This document shows positions 61,387 to 64,000 of a stretch of 64,000 nucleotides of DNA, one piece after another. Every line of letters starts with the position of its first letter. The first letter of the stretch is position 1. Under the pieces are notes generated by a model, which had not been told where the DNA came from, searched no databases, and saw only the letters and a list, made by a program, of their open reading frames with translations. Source of the stretch: Sulfurivermis sp040755915 (lineage in GTDB: Bacteria > Pseudomonadota > Gammaproteobacteria > Thiohalomonadales > Thiohalomonadaceae); assembly GCA_040755915.1 (NCBI GenBank), contig JBFLWM010000041.1, positions 124,001-188,000 of the forward strand, given 5' to 3'. Position numbers and translations under genes: made by a program.

Positions 61387-61888
61387 ACGCGCGGCTCAGC
61401 TCCTCGCCGAAGCCGGGCAGGACCTCCAGGAAGCCCGGCGCCAGGCGTGGATGCTTGTCGGCCAGCCAGTTGCCGAACCGCTCCAGCACGTCGGTGGCGA
61501 TGGCCAGCTCGGAGATTTCCGGACTGGCCTTGGCCAGGGCGGCGGTGGTCTTGTGCAGGGAGTCGGACAGCGAGGCCAGGATTTTGGCCGCGGCCATGGG
61601 CTCCAGCTTGCCGGCCTTGCGCTGCTCTTCCAGCGCCTCGATGGCGGCCTGGTGCTGGGTCAGGTAGCTCTGTAGCAGCGGCACCACCAGGTTGCGCAGG
61701 CCGTCGCCGGCGAGCATCGCCGCGGCGCGGGCATTGTCCCAGTCGTCGCCGCCGGCCTTGGCCTCGCGTTTCCAGCGCCGGCCGGTGGACAGGGGGACGC
61801 CGTGGGCCACGCACGCCACCTCCAGCGACAAGCGCTGGTGGACGTAGGCGGCACGCACCTTGTGCCGGGTTGCGTCGTCGTAGGCCAC
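61379..61888 (-). CDS. Terminase small-subunit-like protein (Mu gp27, DUF1804)
   Basis: 169 aa. DUF1804 features: DATRHKVRAAYVHQRLSLEV, then CVAHGVPLSTGRRWKREAKA, a helix-turn-helix-like region, and a helical body (LSDSLHKTTAALAKASPEIS, LERFGNWLADKHPRLAPGFL). In Mu this lies just before the large terminase. It ends inside gp28. Confidence 0.9.
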   Translation of the reverse strand: MAYDDATRHKVRAAYVHQRLSLEVACVAHGVPLSTGRRWKREAKAGGDDWDNARAAAMLAGDGLRNLVVPLLQSYLTQHQAAIEALEEQRKAGKLEPMAAAKILASLSDSLHKTTAALAKASPEISELAIATDVLERFGNWLADKHPRLAPGFLEVLPGFGEELSRAYG

Positions 61889-61891
61889 GCC

Positions 61892-62116
61892 TCAGGCCCC
61901 CAGTCCCAGCTTGGCCTTGACCCCGGCACCGATGGCCGTCACCAGGACGGAGATCACGCCGCCGGCGACGGCGCCGTTGATGGCGCTTTGCTTCTCGACG
62001 CGGCGCAGGCGTTTGTCGAAGTCGCGCTGATTGGTGAGGATTTCCTGCATCATCACCGTCTGCGCCTGTTGATTGCCCAGCACCTGGCCGAGCAACAGGT
62101 CGTTGTTGCCGCTCAT
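61892..62116 (-). CDS. Small phage membrane protein
   Basis: 74 aa from the ATG at 62116 (MSGNNDLLLGQVLGNQQAQT), overlapping the Rz1-like stop by 4 bp (TCAT on the plus strand). A helical region (LTNQRDFDKRLRRVEKQSAI) is followed by one membrane segment (AVAGGVISVLVTAIGAGVKA). Common beside spanins in Mu-like phages; function unknown. Confidence 0.75.
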   Translation of the reverse strand: MSGNNDLLLGQVLGNQQAQTVMMQEILTNQRDFDKRLRRVEKQSAINGAVAGGVISVLVTAIGAGVKAKLGLGA

Positions 62117-62382
62117 TGCGTCTCCTTGGGGTTGCGGTAGCCGTCCAGCACCTGCTCCAGGCGCTCTGCGTAGCCGCCCAGCAGCTCCAGCGACGCCGCA
62201 AATGCGCGGGCGATGTCGTCGGGCGGGCTGGCGGGCGTGACGTTCTCCAGCGGCAGCGCCGGCCGCTCGACGGGCGGCGGCGGCGGGCAGGGAACAGGGA
62301 TGGGGGTTGCGGCGGTGATCACCGGGGCCGGCGCGCAACCGGCCAGGGACAGGACTGCCAGGAGGACGATGGCGGATTTCAT
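62113..62382 (-). CDS. Rz1-like outer-membrane spanin
   Basis: 89 aa from the ATG at 62382; the frame is open upstream but that part overlaps the Rz gene. Lipoprotein signal MKSAIVLLAVLSLAGC with Cys16 and a Pro-rich segment (IPVPCPPPPPVERPALPLEN) are the marks of o-spanins. It overlaps the Rz-like stop by 4 bp. It pairs with the Rz-like protein to fuse inner and outer membranes at lysis. Confidence 0.85.
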   Translation of the reverse strand: MKSAIVLLAVLSLAGCAPAPVITAATPIPVPCPPPPPVERPALPLENVTPASPPDDIARAFAASLELLGGYAERLEQVLDGYRNPKETQ

Positions 62383-62726
62383 CGAGCCCTCCAGCGCTGG
62401 GCGAAGTCGCGGCCCTGGGCGGCGCTCCAGGCCATGGCGCCCGGACAGTCGGTCGGCACCGTGGCCTGCAACTGCCTGGCGGCGCGGGCGGCGGCGGCCT
62501 GTTCGGCCTGGGCGGCGCGGGCGGCGGCCGTCTCGGCGCGGCGGCGCTGGGCGTCCGCCTCCTCGCGCCAGGTACGCACTTGGCCTGCCAGTTGTTCCAG
62601 GGCGATGACGTGGACCGCCGCATCGCGCTGCGCGGCGGCCAGGCGGCCGTGGCGGTCCCAGGCGAGGGCGCCCAGGGCCAGGACGGCCGCCAGCAGCAGG
62701 GTGACGGCTACGGCGCAGGCACGCAT
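62379..62726 (-). CDS. Rz-like inner-membrane spanin
   Basis: 115 aa with an N-terminal membrane anchor (AVTLLLAAVLALGALAWDRH) and a long periplasmic coiled coil rich in Ala, Arg and Gln (RTWREEADAQRRRAETAAAR). This is the i-spanin layout (DUF2570/Rz). It overlaps the lytic transglycosylase by 19 bp, and its stop overlaps the Rz1-like gene. Confidence 0.85.
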   Translation of the reverse strand: MRACAVAVTLLLAAVLALGALAWDRHGRLAAAQRDAAVHVIALEQLAGQVRTWREEADAQRRRAETAAARAAQAEQAAAARAARQLQATVPTDCPGAMAWSAAQGRDFAQRWRAR

Positions 62727-63337
62727 AGCGCACCCCGCGGCCAGCCGGACGCCTCATACAGCGGCGCCCAGCGCAAAAGAATCCGACGGGGGTAGTCGCG
62801 GTTCTCGCGAATAGCCCACGCGGCGCGGTTGGAATACAGCTCGGTGTGCGACCACCAGCGGGCGGGATCGGCCCCCTGAGCCGATGCCAGCTTGCGGTCA
62901 CGGTTGAGCCAGCCCAGGCCGCCGTTGTACGAGGACAACGTCATGGCCCAGCGGTCGCACTCAGTGGCGGCGCTGATGCGCTCGTACAACCAGCGGTCGT
63001 AGATCACCAGCGCACGCAGGCCCCAGGCGGGATTGAACGGCGCCGGTTCTGCCAGGTCGGCGTCCACTGTGCCGATCCAGCTGGCCGTGGCCGGCGTGAA
63101 CTGGGCAATCCCGGCGGCGAACGGGCTTTGCGCCTGCGGGTTCCAGGCGCTTTCCTGATGCACCTGTCCGGCGAACAACGCCACCGGGGCGTCCAGCCCC
63201 CAGACGCGGTAGGCCTCGGCGGTCAGGGTGCGGCGGTGCTGCGCCGCGGCGCGCGGCACCGAGTCGATGGCGCTGGCCGTATCGGCCACGCAGCCGACCT
63301 GGAACAACACCAGCAGCAGCGGCAGCAGGCGCTTCAC
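62708..63337 (-). CDS. Phage lytic transglycosylase (SLT fold) endolysin
   Basis: 209 aa. A hydrophobic N-terminus with a possible lipobox (LLLVLFQVGC) suggests export or a SAR/lipoprotein anchor. The SLT domain shows GQVHQESAWNPQAQSPFAAG with the catalytic Glu (E62), IAQFTPATASWIG, and LSSYNGGLGWLNRDRKLASA, as in goose-type/Slt enzymes. It cleaves peptidoglycan between MurNAc and GlcNAc. It lies between the holin candidate and the spanins, completing a lysis cassette. Confidence 0.9.
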   Translation of the reverse strand: MKRLLPLLLVLFQVGCVADTASAIDSVPRAAAQHRRTLTAEAYRVWGLDAPVALFAGQVHQESAWNPQAQSPFAAGIAQFTPATASWIGTVDADLAEPAPFNPAWGLRALVIYDRWLYERISAATECDRWAMTLSSYNGGLGWLNRDRKLASAQGADPARWWSHTELYSNRAAWAIRENRDYPRRILLRWAPLYEASGWPRGALCVPAP

Positions 63338-63685
63338 TCACACCCCCAGCGCCGCCGCCAGCACCACGGCCGCCACGACGATGGCGCGCCGCAGGCGGGC
63401 GCGGTCGGCGGTCTCGCGATAGGCCTTCCACGTATCAGGGGCGCCTGATTCAGCCGCCACCTTCGCCGCCGCATCGAACACATGCGGCCGCGCGCCGGGG
63501 AACAGATTGCGGTCCACCCAGTAGCCGAGCCAGGCCGCGCCGGTCAGCAGCAGCGCCTTCCAGGCCAGCACGTCGAGATTGGCGGCGGCGCGGGAGACGA
63601 ACGCCAGGTACAGCGCCAACACCAGGAACAGCAGCAGCCATACCGAAGCGCGGCGCAGCTCTTTGATTACAAGGGGCAGGTTCAC
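63338..63685 (-). CDS. Holin-like membrane protein
   Basis: 115 aa from the GTG at 63685, with GGAGG about 9 bp upstream. Two or three hydrophobic segments (ASVWLLLFLVLALYLAFVSR, LAWKALLLTGAAWLGYWVDR, AIVVAAVVLAAALGV) with a charged link containing DRNLFPGARPHVF. This fits the putative 2/3-TM holin family that precedes lysins in Mu-like phages. Its stop touches the lysin start. The open frame upstream belongs to another element. Confidence 0.75.
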   Translation of the reverse strand: MNLPLVIKELRRASVWLLLFLVLALYLAFVSRAAANLDVLAWKALLLTGAAWLGYWVDRNLFPGARPHVFDAAAKVAAESGAPDTWKAYRETADRARLRRAIVVAAVVLAAALGV

Positions 63686-63751
63686 ATCGTCTCTCCTCCG
63701 TGCGGGGTGCGGGGATTCCGCTGAAATCACGGGGAGAGGGTATGCGGGGGC

Positions 63752-63785
63752 CAAAAAGCAAACCCCCCGCGCGATGGCGGGGGGG
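63752..63785 (-). terminator. Rho-independent terminator upstream of the lysis cassette
   Basis: On the minus strand CCCCCCGC and GCGGGGGG pair around CATCGC, followed by TTTGCTTTTTGG. The T-rich run after a GC stem is a standard intrinsic terminator. It separates upstream (early or middle) phage transcription from the late lysis/head operon, so a late promoter is expected between 63752 and 63690. Confidence 0.75.
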
Positions 63786-63835
63786 TGCGGGGTGGAGCGA
63801 CGCGGTGATGGTGGCCTAGAACGACGGGGCGCGCA

Positions 63836-63988
63836 AGGGGACCATAGCGAGCGCGGAGAAACAACCCGAGGCAGCGCCTTGCGCAGGCCGGCCAGGATGG
63901 CGGACCACCCAACGCGCCTCTGCCACGGCTCGCCGTTGACGTAGACGTTGTAACAATCGATACGGTCGGAGCGTTGCAGCTCGAACAT
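63836..63988 (-). other. Possible small phage protein or remnant at the window edge
   Basis: From the ATG at 63988 the frame reads MFELQRSDRIDCYNVYVNGE and then WQRRVGWSAILAGLRKALPR, which looks like real protein. The frame has no stop before it runs through the terminator into the holin frame, where the sequence turns to noncoding Pro/Arg-rich text. It may be a degenerate gene or carry a frameshift. Nothing else is seen in 63786-63835. Confidence 0.3.
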
Positions 63989-64000
63989 ATTCACCTGCAC

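Noticed and set aside
58807..61920. 1037-aa plus-strand open frame
   Set aside because: Antisense shadow of terminase and portal genes; His/Gln/Arg-rich text without domains, caused by GC-rich codon bias.

Overview
This is a GC-rich (roughly 65 %) gammaproteobacterial chromosome segment. The kit of ppx, ppk1, hrpA, tcdA, rppH, ptsP, dam, argA and argE, with very dense c-di-GMP signalling, fits an environmental gammaproteobacterium of the Chromatiales/purple-sulfur-relative kind; that rank is inference. A 10-N run at 52937-52946 shows the contig is a draft scaffold.

1-37.7 kb is host DNA. It opens with a polyphosphate block: a CHAD protein (5'-truncated), Ppx, a DUF3175 protein and Ppk1, the last preceded by a possible Pho box. 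A polyphosphate:AMP phosphotransferase lies at 19.9-21.4 kb. Interleaved are five c-di-GMP-type signalling proteins (GGDEF-EAL, EAL-CBS-GGDEF, Cache/PAS-GGDEF, PAS-HD-GYP, EAL-HDOD), two adjacent CsgG-like lipoproteins, HrpA, a YihY-family protein, TcdA, SirB2, a Na/Pi cotransporter, a FecCD-type ABC permease with its ATPase, a HAD-IB phosphatase, RppH, PtsP, a YdjM-like protein, Dam, ArgA and ArgE. Several intergenic inverted repeats (MITE-like and REP-like) are present.

37.7-64 kb is the late half of a Mu-like prophage, transcribed right to left and running off the right edge. In transcription order it has lysis genes (holin candidate, lytic transglycosylase, Rz/Rz1-like spanins), gp27/gp28-type terminase, gp29 portal, MuF, gpI protease with an internal scaffold start, a lambda-type decoration and capsid pair (D/E) in place of Mu T, then gp36, gpG, gp37, gp38, sheath, tube, gp41 with a probable -2 frameshift, tape measure, gpN, gpP, gp45, gp46, gp47 and gp48. 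A lone opposite-strand gene (45047-45406) sits inside the tail operon as a moron.

The tail operon ends in a complete diversity-generating retroelement (DGR): a C-type-lectin/FGE-fold variable protein whose last ~48 codons carry the variable repeat, an Avd-like accessory protein, a template repeat, a structured spacer RNA and a DGR reverse transcriptase. Template and variable repeat are 143 bp each and differ at 10 positions, all of them adenines of the coding-strand template. An 8-bp-stem hairpin with a GGCA loop lies just downstream of the variable repeat, as in the Bordetella phage BPP-1 system. The phage probably varies its receptor-binding tail protein this way. The left prophage end appears to lie at about 37708, where two abutting 22-bp repeats resemble Mu transposase sites.
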